A DNA stretch of 64,000 bases, taken from the NCBI RefSeq assembly GCF_009362815.1, contig NZ_WHNX01000006.1, forward strand, positions 104,521-168,520. Direction: 5' to 3'. Made by a program: the position numbers and the translations under genes. The stretch comes from Alkalibaculum sporogenes (lineage in GTDB: Bacteria > Bacillota > Clostridia > Eubacteriales > Alkalibacteraceae). Below, piece by piece: positions 1-7,676 of this stretch. The notes beneath the pieces were generated by a model, which saw only the letters and a list, made by a program, of their open reading frames with translations, was not told the origin of the DNA and made no database searches. The stretch's first letter is position 1. The number at the start of each line of letters is the position of its first letter.

Positions 1-216
1 CACGATAAAGTAGAAAATGTAGAATCAGTACTTACATCAGGAGAAGTTGTGGAAGCAAAAATAATAAATATAGATAAAGAAAAGAAAAAGATATCTTTAA
101 GTATTAAAGAAACATTAGAACCTCAAGTAAAAGAAATAGAAGAAAATGTTACAGTTTATAAAGAAGATGATGCAAGCCCTACTTTGGGAGATTTATTTGG
201 TGATTTATTTAAATAG
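1..216 (+). CDS. S1 RNA-binding domain protein, C-terminal end (partial)
   Basis: The frame is open from base 1 and ends at TAG 214-216, giving the last 71 residues of a protein that starts outside the window. The first half (HDKVENVESVLTSGEVVEAK, then IDKEKKKISLSIK) is the end of an S1 (OB-fold) RNA-binding domain; an acidic tail and LGDLFGDLFK follow. In Clostridia this type of tail belongs to ribosomal protein S1 homologues, often fused to IspH, or to general S1-domain proteins. Only the S1 part can be seen here, so the fusion is not established. A terminator follows at 286-330. Confidence 0.75.
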   Translation, partial: HDKVENVESVLTSGEVVEAKIINIDKEKKKISLSIKETLEPQVKEIEENVTVYKEDDASPTLGDLFGDLFK

Positions 217-285
217 GATAACATAAAATATGTATAAAAAGAGATTGATTTCGAAATAGATGAATAAACTTTATACTTATAAATT

Positions 286-330
286 AAAAATAAGAAAAAT
301 CATATAGAACTATGGTTTTTCTTATTTTTT
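286..330 (+). terminator. Rho-independent terminator after the S1-domain gene
   Basis: AAAAATAAGAAAAA pairs with TTTTTCTTATTTTT across an AT-rich loop and ends in a T run, about 70 bases after the stop of the S1-domain gene. Confidence 0.8.
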
Positions 331-350
331 GTAATATAGCAAATATGAAC

Positions 351-966
351 TCAGCCAAATTAGCAAGCTGTTTGTCTGTTTTAGTGAGTCCAACCAGAAG
401 CAATACGCTTCGCTAGTTACTTCTGGTTACGCGGACAGTCGCCAAATGAAAGCAAGCTTTCATTTACGGATTTTGTCACTAATTCAGCCAAATTAGCAAG
501 CTGTTTGTCTGTTTTAGTGGGTCCAACCAGAAGCAATACGCTTCGCTAGTTACTTCTGGTTACGCGGACAGTCGCCAAATGAAAGCTAAGCTTTCATTTA
601 CGGATTTTGTCACTAACTCAGCCAAATTAGCAAGCTATTTGTCTGTTTTAGTGGGTCCAACCAGAAGCAATACGCTTCGCTAGTTACTTCTGGTTACGCG
701 GACAGTCGCCAAATGAAAGCAAGCTTTCATTTACGGATTTTGTCACTAACTCATCCAAACTAGCAAGCTGTTTGTCTGTTTTAGTGGGTCCAACCAGAAG
801 CAATACGCTTCGCTAGTTACTTCTGGTTACGCGGACAGTCGCCAAATGAAAGCAAGCTTTCATTTACGGATTTTGTCACTAACTCATCCAAACTAGCAAG
901 CTATTTGTCTGTTTTAGTGACAAAATCCTACGAAAACTCGTTTTCGCTTGGCTCGTTGTCTTCACG
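351..966. repeat. Tandem array of ~133-bp palindrome-rich repeats (4 full units plus a partial)
   Basis: Units begin at 351, 484, 618, 751 and 884; spacings are 133, 134, 133 and 133. Each unit holds two hairpins: AACCAGAAG pairing with CTTCTGGTT (with an inner GAAGC/GCTTC), and AAATGAAAGC pairing with GCTTTCATTT. Units differ by only a few bases (TCAGCC or TCATCC, CTGTTT or CTATTT). The last unit is cut short and ends in a different hairpin (CGAAAACTCGTTTTCG). There are no unique spacers, so this is not CRISPR. Related single copies lie at 18.1 and 59.6 kb. Confidence 0.9.
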
Positions 967-995
967 ATAAAAAAAGCACTATAGTATAGTACTTT
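966..995 (-). terminator. Terminator of the tRNA operon
   Basis: Read on the minus strand, AAGTACTATA pairs with TATAGTGCTT and is followed by a run of Ts, just downstream of the last tRNA. Confidence 0.75.
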
Positions 996-1005
996 GTGAA
1001 TAAAA

Positions 1006-1080
1006 TGGAGCTGGCAATAGGAATCGAACCTACAACCTGCTGATTACAAGTCAGCTGCTCTACCGTTGAGCCATGCCAGC
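1006..1080 (-). tRNA. tRNA-Thr (anticodon TGT)
   Basis: A cloverleaf can be drawn on the minus strand: acceptor GCTGGCA/TGCCAGC, anticodon loop CTTGTAA, T arm GGTTCGATTCC, and encoded CCA at 1006-1008. It is the fourth and last gene of the tRNA operon. Confidence 0.95.
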
Positions 1081-1137
1081 ATATAAATATTAAATTGTAG
1101 TTTATATTGATATAAGTAACTAAGACACTATTCTTAG

Positions 1138-1213
<76 letters not shown>

Positions 1214-1302
1214 GTAATTTATAATTAGTAATTAGCTTTAGTCACTAGGGAATTAATATAAAACATAAATAAATTCATTTTTTTAACTTAAAGATAAAAA
1301 AA

Positions 1303-1379
1303 TGGTGGGCCTTCAGGGACTCGAACCCCGGACCTACCGGTTATGAGCCGGTTGCTCTAACCAACTGAGCTAAAAGCCC
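1303..1379 (-). tRNA. tRNA with CAT anticodon (Met or lysidine-modified Ile2)
   Basis: Minus-strand cloverleaf with acceptor GGGCTTT/AAGGCCC, anticodon stem-loop CCGGCTCATAACCGG (anticodon CAT), T arm GGGTTCGAGTCCC, and encoded CCA at 1303-1305. The first pair is a normal G-C, so it is not an initiator tRNA. Whether TilS converts it to Ile2 cannot be decided by eye. Confidence 0.9.
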
Positions 1380-1434
1380 ACATTTGATTGCTACTAGCAG
1401 ATTGATATTACTAAAAGCTAGTTGCTTTAAAATA

Positions 1435-1511
1435 TGGTCGAGGTGAAAGGATTCGAACCTTCGGCCCCATGGTCCCAAACCATGTGCGCTACCAAACTGC
1501 GCTACACCTCG
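1435..1511 (-). tRNA. tRNA-Pro (anticodon TGG)
   Basis: Minus-strand cloverleaf with acceptor CGAGGTG/CACCTCG, anticodon loop TTTGGGA (anticodon TGG), T arm GGTTCGAATCC, and encoded CCA at 1435-1437. It is the first gene of the four-tRNA operon, next to the promoter at 1530-1558. Confidence 0.95.
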
Positions 1512-1529
1512 TGATTAATGACAATTAAT

Positions 1530-1558
1530 AATATACAACATATCAAAAAATTTGTCAA
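1530..1558 (-). promoter_or_regulatory. Promoter of the tRNA operon
   Basis: On the minus strand TTGACA (1558-1553) and TATATT (1535-1530) stand 17 bases apart, close upstream of tRNA-Pro. The rest of the 317-base space up to 1828 shows no gene. Confidence 0.7.
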
Positions 1559-1828
1559 CGTATTCTAAAAAAAACTATTGTTGCAATCTGTTGCTTTTTT
1601 AAGTCATCAGTACAATTACAATGACAAAAACGAGAAATTTAATTAAAATTTATATGTTATTGACAAAATTCAATATAATCTTCGCAAAATTAGTAATATA
1701 ATAAATCATACCCAGATTTAATATTTAGATAATGTTATGTAATTGTCTTATATAAATCTATAGTTACATACTGCAAATAGTTCACAAATAAGAATAGATT
1801 AGTAAATTTTTAAAAATGGGGGATTAAA

Positions 1829-2398
1829 TTGGGTTTAAAAAAGCATACTATATCAGAAGTCGCAACTTTACTAGATTATGAAGCCCATGTATTAAGGTTT
1901 TATGAGAGAGAATTTAATATAGCAGTACCTAGAAATAAGAATAATCGCAGACAATACACTACTAAAGAAATAGAGACATTCCAATATATTAAAACGTTAA
2001 AGGAGCAAGGTTATAATAATAATCAGATCAAACAAATACTTAAGTCTCCAACGGTTGAAGAAGAAGACACTTCTTCAAATGCAGAAACGACAGATATACA
2101 ATTAAGTAGTAGTAATAAGAAAGAATTTGATATCTCAGAAATGGCAGTTCACTTAGAACATTTAAGCGAAGCTGTATTTTATAACTTTAATGAAATAAAT
2201 CAAAATATGAAAAAGTTAAACCTTAATTTAGAAGAATTAAGAAGTGAACATTTTATGGAAGAAAAAAGTGTCTTGGAATCAGAAAACGAAAAATTAAAAA
2301 TGAGACTTAAAGAAAAAACCTATGAACTAGTAGATATTAAAGAAAAATATTCAAGATTAGAACAAAAGAAATTTGTGTTTAAAAAGATTTTTAAGTAG
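1829..2398 (+). CDS. MerR-like helix-turn-helix protein with C-terminal coiled coil
   Basis: A 189-residue DNA-binding protein. Residues ~6-70 form a MerR-type winged HTH: TISEVATLLDYEAHVLRFYERE is the recognition part and YTTKEIETFQYIKTLKEQGY the wing region. A Ser/Glu/Thr-rich linker follows, then from ~110 a heptad-rich, Glu/Lys-rich coiled coil to the end. No effector-binding domain is seen, so it may sense protein partners or act structurally; this is inference. The TTG start at 1829 is chosen because GGGGGAT lies just upstream and no ATG fits. It stands alone and has its own terminator at 2404-2433. Confidence 0.8.
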   Translation: MGLKKHTISEVATLLDYEAHVLRFYEREFNIAVPRNKNNRRQYTTKEIETFQYIKTLKEQGYNNNQIKQILKSPTVEEEDTSSNAETTDIQLSSSNKKEFDISEMAVHLEHLSEAVFYNFNEINQNMKKLNLNLEELRSEHFMEEKSVLESENEKLKMRLKEKTYELVDIKEKYSRLEQKKFVFKKIFK

Positions 2399-2403
2399 TA
2401 TTA

Positions 2404-2433
2404 AAAATGGGACATCAAATGTCCCATTTATTT
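2404..2433 (+). terminator. Terminator after the MerR-like gene
   Basis: AAATGGGACAT pairs with ATGTCCCATTT around a CAA loop and is followed by a T-rich stretch, six bases after the stop codon. Confidence 0.85.
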
Positions 2434-2464
2434 ATATTTATCTAATTTAATAGTTTTTTATTCT

Positions 2465-2653
2465 TTATGATTGATTGTTTTTAGCTTGTTCTTCATAAGA
2501 ACGAATCATTCGTTTTACCATTTCACCACCGATAGAACCGGCTTGTTTAGAAGTTAAGTCTCCATTATACCCTTGTTTTAAATTAATATCTAAGTCTCTA
2601 GCACATTCCATTTTAAATTGTTCTAAACCGGCTTTTTGACTTCTTCTACTCAT
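2465..2653 (-). CDS. Alpha/beta-type small acid-soluble spore protein (copy 1)
   Basis: A 62-residue spore protein of the alpha/beta SASP family. These coat DNA in the forespore, push it toward an A-like form that resists UV and heat, and are degraded at germination. The two conserved blocks are visible: GLEQFKMECARDL and YNGDLTSKQAGSIGGEMVKRM. It begins at an ATG after AGGAGGTG. It differs from copies 2 and 3 at a few positions (A8, E11, M15, R51, final S), making it the most diverged of the three. All three genes have their own upstream space, so they are probably separate transcripts under a forespore sigma factor; no promoter was assigned. Confidence 0.95.
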   Translation of the reverse strand: MSRRSQKAGLEQFKMECARDLDINLKQGYNGDLTSKQAGSIGGEMVKRMIRSYEEQAKNNQS

Positions 2654-2768
2654 GTTTTTTCACCTCCTTAAGTTGTTAATAATAGTTTGCTTCAAAAAAA
2701 CCATTATAGTCAGGTAATATTAGTAAATACTTTATTAATTTATGTAAGTATTTAGAGAAACAAAGTAT

Positions 2769-2794
2769 ACTATGAGGCTTGAAAGCCTCATAGT
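2769..2794. terminator. Palindrome between SASP genes, probable terminator
   Basis: ACTATGAGGCTT pairs with AAGCCTCATAGT, a near-perfect hairpin right downstream of the copy 2 spore protein gene (minus strand). The T run on the minus side is weak. Confidence 0.6.
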
Positions 2795-2806
2795 AAAACA
2801 GATATA

Positions 2807-2995
2807 TTATTGTTGATTATTTTTAGCTTGTTCTTCATAAGAAAGGATCATTCTTTTAACCATCTCTCCACCGATAGAACCGGCTTGTTTAGAAGTTAGT
2901 TCTCCATTATATCCTTCTTTTAAATTGATATCTAAGTCTCTAGCACATTCAACTTTGAATTGTTGTAGACCTGATTTTTGACTTCTTCTGCTCAT
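2807..2995 (-). CDS. Alpha/beta-type small acid-soluble spore protein (copy 2)
   Basis: A second 62-residue alpha/beta SASP with the same blocks (GLQQFKVECARDL; YNGELTSKQAGSIGGEMVKRM). It differs from copy 3 only at residues 27 (E for Q) and 31 (E for D), so these two arose by recent duplication or have been kept alike by gene conversion. The ATG follows an AGGAGGTG box. The role is protection of spore DNA, as for the other copies. Confidence 0.95.
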   Translation of the reverse strand: MSRRSQKSGLQQFKVECARDLDINLKEGYNGELTSKQAGSIGGEMVKRMILSYEEQAKNNQQ

Positions 2996-3153
2996 GAATA
3001 CACCTCCTTTAATGTTAATATATTAATCTGGAAATATTTTGAGTAATAGGTTAAATTATGTTTTTTACAATCAATAGTTATAATTTAGTATTTAATCTTA
3101 TAAATTAGAGAATAATATATAAATAATCTCTACTTATAATTTTTTAAATTTAT

Positions 3154-3342
3154 CTATTGTTGATTATTTTTAGCTTGTTCTTCATAAGAAAGGATCATTC
3201 TTTTAACCATCTCTCCACCGATAGAACCGGCTTGTTTAGAAGTTAAGTCACCATTATATCCTTGTTTTAAATTGATATCTAAGTCTCTAGCACATTCAAC
3301 TTTGAATTGTTGTAGACCTGATTTTTGGCTTCTTCTGCTCAT
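3154..3342 (-). CDS. Alpha/beta-type small acid-soluble spore protein (copy 3)
   Basis: The third 62-residue alpha/beta SASP (GLQQFKVECARDL; YNGDLTSKQAGSIGGEMVKRM), nearly identical to copy 2. The ATG follows AGGAGGTG. The three genes lie head to tail with 150-160 bp spacers, a typical arrangement of SASP paralogues in Clostridia, and support an endospore-forming host. Confidence 0.95.
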   Translation of the reverse strand: MSRRSQKSGLQQFKVECARDLDINLKQGYNGDLTSKQAGSIGGEMVKRMILSYEEQAKNNQQ

Positions 3343-3435
3343 GATTACACCTCCTTTTCTGTTCTTAATAATAGTTTGGATAAAATACTAGATAATAATC
3401 AGGTAATATATAGATAGAATGGAAAAAAACCTGTT

Positions 3436-3528
3436 TTTATTCCGCATTAACTGTAAAAACCAGATTGGTTTTACTAATATTCAGTAAAGAATGAAAAAAA
3501 AACCTGCTGAATAAAGTATCACTTTATG
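3436..3528 (+). repeat. Palindromic intergenic repeat, composite of two modules
   Basis: It opens with TTATTCCGCATTAAC (compare TTATCCCGCATTAAC at 12.4 and 47.3 kb), holds a hairpin GTAAAAACCA/TGGTTTTAC, and closes with TAATATTCAGTA through CTGAATAAAGTATCACTTTA, which matches the modules at 47.25 and 59.7 kb. It occupies the divergent gap between the SASP genes and miaB. Confidence 0.7.
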
Positions 3529-3649
3529 TCTATTTTTAAGTTAAATTTGAATTTAAAATAAATAAAACTAAAATAATGTAGTATTTTAGATATTTCCTCG
3601 AAAATAATCTTTAATTTTGATATAATAATCTTTTGTAAAGAGGTGAAGC

Positions 3650-4972
3650 ATGGAAAGAAAATATTATAAAATTTCAACATATGGTTGTCAGATGAATGAG
3701 AATGATTCAGAAAAAATTGCAGGCATGCTAAGAGAATTAGGATACAGTCCAACTAATGAAGATAATGTAGCAGATATTGTGATTCTGAATACTTGTAGTG
3801 TGAGAGAAAATGCAGATGATAAAGTGTTTGGTCATCTAGGATTGTATAAACATATAAAGAAACAAAAACCAGATATGATATTATGTATATGTGGTTGCAT
3901 GATGCAACAAGAAAGTGTAGTAAATCAAATTAGAAGCAAGTTTAAACAAGTTGATTTAATATTTGGCACTCACAATCTACATATTTTCCCTGAGCTCTTA
4001 TCTAATTATTTGGAGAAAAGAGAGATGGTTGTAGATGTTTGGGATGAAGGACAACTTATTATTGAAGATTTGCCAACATATAGAAAGTACTCATTTAAAG
4101 CCTATGTTTCTATCATGTATGGGTGTAATAATTTTTGTAGTTATTGTATAGTTCCTTATACACGTGGTAGAGAAAGAAGCAGAAATTTTGATAGCATTAT
4201 AAAAGAAGTTGAAAGTCTTGCTAGCACTGGTTGCAAAGAAATTACCCTCCTTGGTCAAAATGTTAATTCATATGGTAAGACATTAGATATGCCTATATCA
4301 TTTTCTGATCTACTTAAGATGTTATGTAAAGTAGAGGGGATAGAGAGAATTAGGTTTATGACTTCTCATCCAAAAGATTTATCAGATGAACTAATAGTTA
4401 CCATTAGTGAAGAAGAAAAAGTTTGTAATCATATTCATTTGCCATTTCAATCTGGAAATACGCGAATACTAAAAGAAATGAATAGAAAGTACACAAAAGA
4501 GGATTATATATTACTAGTTGATAAGATAAGAAAAATTATTCCCAATATAGCTCTTAGTACAGATATTATTGTTGGTTTTCCCGGTGAAACAGAGGAAGAG
4601 TTTTTAGATACTATTGACGTAGTTAAAAAGTGCGGATTTGATTCATCATATACATTTCTCTATTCTATAAGAAGTGGAACACCAGCAGAAAAAATGCAAG
4701 AGCAAATAGCAGAAGATATAAAACATAAAAGATTAAATAAACTTTTAGATGTTCAAAAAGAAATAAGTAAAAAAATAAACTTAGAATACAAAGAAAAAAT
4801 CGTAAAGGTATTAGTAGAAGGGCCTAGTAAAAACAATCCTGAAATACTATCAGGTAGAACTGAAACAAACAAGCTAGTTAATTTTGCAGGAAATAAAGAT
4901 ACTATTGGTAGTATCGTAAAAGTAAAAATTACTCAGGCCAAAACTTTTAGTCTAGATGGAGTACAAGTATAA
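3650..4972 (+). CDS. miaB: tRNA-2-methylthio-N6-dimethylallyladenosine synthase
   Basis: A 440-residue radical SAM methylthiotransferase that adds the 2-methylthio group to i6A37 in tRNAs reading codons that begin with U. Domain order: N-terminal MTTase domain with three cluster cysteines (C13 in YGCQMN, C49 in NTCSVREN, C83 in CGCM); radical SAM core with CNNFCSYC (C159, C163, C166); C-terminal TRAM domain (~375-440). The length is typical. ATG at 3650 follows AGAGGTG; TATAAT at 3621-3626 is a possible -10 box. Its product acts on the i6A made by MiaA, encoded three genes on, so the run combines tRNA modification with mismatch repair. mutS begins 18 bases later. Confidence 0.97.
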   Translation: MERKYYKISTYGCQMNENDSEKIAGMLRELGYSPTNEDNVADIVILNTCSVRENADDKVFGHLGLYKHIKKQKPDMILCICGCMMQQESVVNQIRSKFKQVDLIFGTHNLHIFPELLSNYLEKREMVVDVWDEGQLIIEDLPTYRKYSFKAYVSIMYGCNNFCSYCIVPYTRGRERSRNFDSIIKEVESLASTGCKEITLLGQNVNSYGKTLDMPISFSDLLKMLCKVEGIERIRFMTSHPKDLSDELIVTISEEEKVCNHIHLPFQSGNTRILKEMNRKYTKEDYILLVDKIRKIIPNIALSTDIIVGFPGETEEEFLDTIDVVKKCGFDSSYTFLYSIRSGTPAEKMQEQIAEDIKHKRLNKLLDVQKEISKKINLEYKEKIVKVLVEGPSKNNPEILSGRTETNKLVNFAGNKDTIGSIVKVKITQAKTFSLDGVQV

Positions 4973-4990
4973 TTCGAAAGGGAGATGTAT

Positions 4991-7591
4991 ATGGCACAGC
5001 TAACACCCATGATGAAGCAGTATTTAGATATCCATAATAAAGTTAAAGATGCCATTCTATTTTTTAGATTAGGTGATTTCTATGAGATGTTTTTTGACGA
5101 TGCATTGACTGCTTCTCGCGAATTAGAGATAACTTTGACAGGTAGAGATTGTGGGTTAGATGAAAAGGCTCCTATGTGTGGTGTGCCTTATCATGCTGCT
5201 GAAAATTATATTGCTAGATTAATAGAAAAAGGATATAAAGTAGCAATTTGTGAACAAGTAGAAGATCCAAAACAAACAAAAGGCATAGTAAAGAGAGAAA
5301 TAGCTAGGATAATTTCACCTGGTACGATTTCAGATGGCAAAATGTTAAAAAATAAAAATAATAATTATTTAATGAGTATTTATTATAATATGACAGGATT
5401 TGGATTAGCTATAGTAGACGTGTCTACAGGAGAATTCTATACTTCTCAAGTGGTAGCTTGTAAAGATCCAAAAGAAAAATTACTAGATGAAATTGCAAAG
5501 TATAATCCTTCAGAAATTATTATAAATACAGTTCTTTTCAAGGAAAAATGGTTGATTGACAATATTGAAAAAAGATTTCATTGTTACTCAAATATACTCC
5601 CAAATAAATATTTTAACTTGGAAAGATGTCAAGAAATATTAGAAGATCAGTTTAAAGTATACTCAATGACTTCACTTGGTTTACAAGATGATGAATTATC
5701 TATAAAAGCAAGTGGAGCGCTTATTACTTATTTAAATGAAACGCAGATGCGAGTATTAACACATATTGATAAAATTAAGAAATATTTAGTCGATGATTAT
5801 ATGGCGATTGATATCTCCACTAGAAGGAACCTAGAATTAACAGAAAACATGCGCACAAGTGAGAGAAAGGGTAGCCTTCTAGATGTATTAGATCACACTC
5901 AAACATCTATGGGTGGTCGAAAAATGAAAAGTTGGATTAATCAACCACTTGTAGATGTGGATCAAATTAATGGTAGATTAGGTGCGATAGAAGCTATCCT
6001 AGAAAACATGTCTATTCAAATTAGTTTAGGTGAAAATCTAAAGAAAATTTACGATTTAGAAAGGTTGATTAGCAAAATATCCTTTGGAAATTGTAATGGG
6101 AGAGATTTTCTATCATTGAAGTACTCTCTAGATATCATACCAAAAGTAAAAGGAATATTATTAAAGTGCAATAGTGACTACATAGAAAAATTAAATAATG
6201 ATTTAGATCCAATAAGTGAAGTAGTGCAGTTAATTGAAAAAAGTATTCACCCTGAGACACCTGTTAGTGTAAAAGATGGTAATCTTATACGAGATGGTTA
6301 TAATGACGAGGTTGATTATTATCGTAATATTACTGTATCGGGAAAAGATTTAATAATTAACCTAGAAATCCAAGAGCGCGAAAAGACTGGTATTAAGTCA
6401 CTGAAGATAAAGTATAATAAAATTTTTGGATATTACATTGATGTAACGAAGAGTAATTTACACTCTGTTCCAAATCACTATATTAGAAAACAAACATTGG
6501 CAAACTCTGAAAGATATTATACAGATGAGTTAAAGGATATAGAGAGTAAGATACTAAATGCTGAAGATAAAATTATTAACTTAGAATATGAAATTTTTCA
6601 AAGTATTAGAAAAGAAGTGTTAAACTATGTACAAAGAATAAAACAGACTGCAGAAAATATAAGTGTAATAGATGTACTATATTCATTTGCAATAGTAAGT
6701 TATAAAAATAATTATATTAAGCCTATAATAAACTCAGGTGATGAAATTATTATTAGTGAAGGTAGGCATCCTGTTGTAGAAAACATGTTATCTGAACAAG
6801 AGTTTGTTCCTAACTCTTGTGAATTAAATTGCGTGGATGCTACAATGCTAGTAATAACTGGACCTAATATGGCAGGAAAATCTACATTTATTAGGCAAGT
6901 TGCCATTATTACTTTAATGGCACAAATAGGCTGTTATGTTCCTGCACAAGAAGCAATACTAGGTGTTGTTGATAGAATATTTACTAGAGTTGGAGCATCT
7001 GATGATTTAGCATTAGGACATAGCACATTTATGGTAGAGATGAGCGAAGTCTCTAATATTTTAAAAAATGCAACTTCAAAAAGCTTAATAATATTAGATG
7101 AAATAGGTAGAGGAACTAGTACCTTTGATGGTTTAAGTATTGCTTGGTCTGTTGTAGAATACCTACACAACAAAGAAATTCTAGGAGCTAAGGCCTTGTT
7201 TGCTACACATTATCATGAATTGACTCAATTAGAAAATATACTAAGTGGAGTAAAAAATTATTGTATTAAAGTTCAAGAAAGTGAAGAAGGAGTTATCTTT
7301 TTAAGAAAGATAATTCCTGGTAGCGCTGACCAAAGTTATGGTATAGAAGTTGCAAAGTTAGCAGGTCTACCAGACCAAGTTGTTAAGAGGGCAAGAGAAA
7401 TTTTGAGCAAACTTGAAAATAATGAGGAAATAGTAGAAGGTTATCTACCAAAAACAAATTTGGAAAATGAAATAAACTTATTTAATTATAGTGATAAGTT
7501 AATAATAGAAGAATTAAAGAAACTACCAATCGATGATATGACTCCTATGGAAGTGATGAATTACATATACGAATTAAAAAAAAGACTGTAA
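4991..7591 (+). CDS. mutS: DNA mismatch repair protein MutS
   Basis: MutS binds mispaired or looped bases and recruits MutL. The start MAQLTPMMKQYL with the mismatch-reading motif GDFYEMF (near residue 33) is typical. After connector, lever and clamp regions, the C-terminal ATPase shows Walker A GPNMAGKST (~624), the conserved STFMVEM segment, Walker B LIILDEIGRGTS and the ATHYHEL switch. About 866 residues, standard. An ATG at 4985 is in frame, but the box GGGAG at 4980-4984 touches it, so the ATG at 4991 is preferred. mutL follows after 85 bases. Confidence 0.97.
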   Translation: MAQLTPMMKQYLDIHNKVKDAILFFRLGDFYEMFFDDALTASRELEITLTGRDCGLDEKAPMCGVPYHAAENYIARLIEKGYKVAICEQVEDPKQTKGIVKREIARIISPGTISDGKMLKNKNNNYLMSIYYNMTGFGLAIVDVSTGEFYTSQVVACKDPKEKLLDEIAKYNPSEIIINTVLFKEKWLIDNIEKRFHCYSNILPNKYFNLERCQEILEDQFKVYSMTSLGLQDDELSIKASGALITYLNETQMRVLTHIDKIKKYLVDDYMAIDISTRRNLELTENMRTSERKGSLLDVLDHTQTSMGGRKMKSWINQPLVDVDQINGRLGAIEAILENMSIQISLGENLKKIYDLERLISKISFGNCNGRDFLSLKYSLDIIPKVKGILLKCNSDYIEKLNNDLDPISEVVQLIEKSIHPETPVSVKDGNLIRDGYNDEVDYYRNITVSGKDLIINLEIQEREKTGIKSLKIKYNKIFGYYIDVTKSNLHSVPNHYIRKQTLANSERYYTDELKDIESKILNAEDKIINLEYEIFQSIRKEVLNYVQRIKQTAENISVIDVLYSFAIVSYKNNYIKPIINSGDEIIISEGRHPVVENMLSEQEFVPNSCELNCVDATMLVITGPNMAGKSTFIRQVAIITLMAQIGCYVPAQEAILGVVDRIFTRVGASDDLALGHSTFMVEMSEVSNILKNATSKSLIILDEIGRGTSTFDGLSIAWSVVEYLHNKEILGAKALFATHYHELTQLENILSGVKNYCIKVQESEEGVIFLRKIIPGSADQSYGIEVAKLAGLPDQVVKRAREILSKLENNEEIVEGYLPKTNLENEINLFNYSDKLIIEELKKLPIDDMTPMEVMNYIYELKKRL

Positions 7592-7676
7592 TGAAGTGAA
7601 TGTGGGAGTATAGGGGTGTTAGTCAAAGTGAATGTACATAAGTATAGTAGCATATATTCGTTAATGAGGTGGATTT

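Noticed and set aside
351..966. Possible CRISPR array
   Set aside because: The whole 133-bp unit repeats without unique spacers, and no cas gene is present.
3519..3752. Minus-strand open frame of 77 codons
   Set aside because: It overlaps the start of miaB and the promoter region, with Phe/Ile-rich random-looking content and no ribosome site.
4985..4990. mutS start at the first ATG
   Set aside because: The ribosome site GGGAG directly touches this ATG; the ATG at 4991 has better spacing and gives the family N-terminus MAQLTP.
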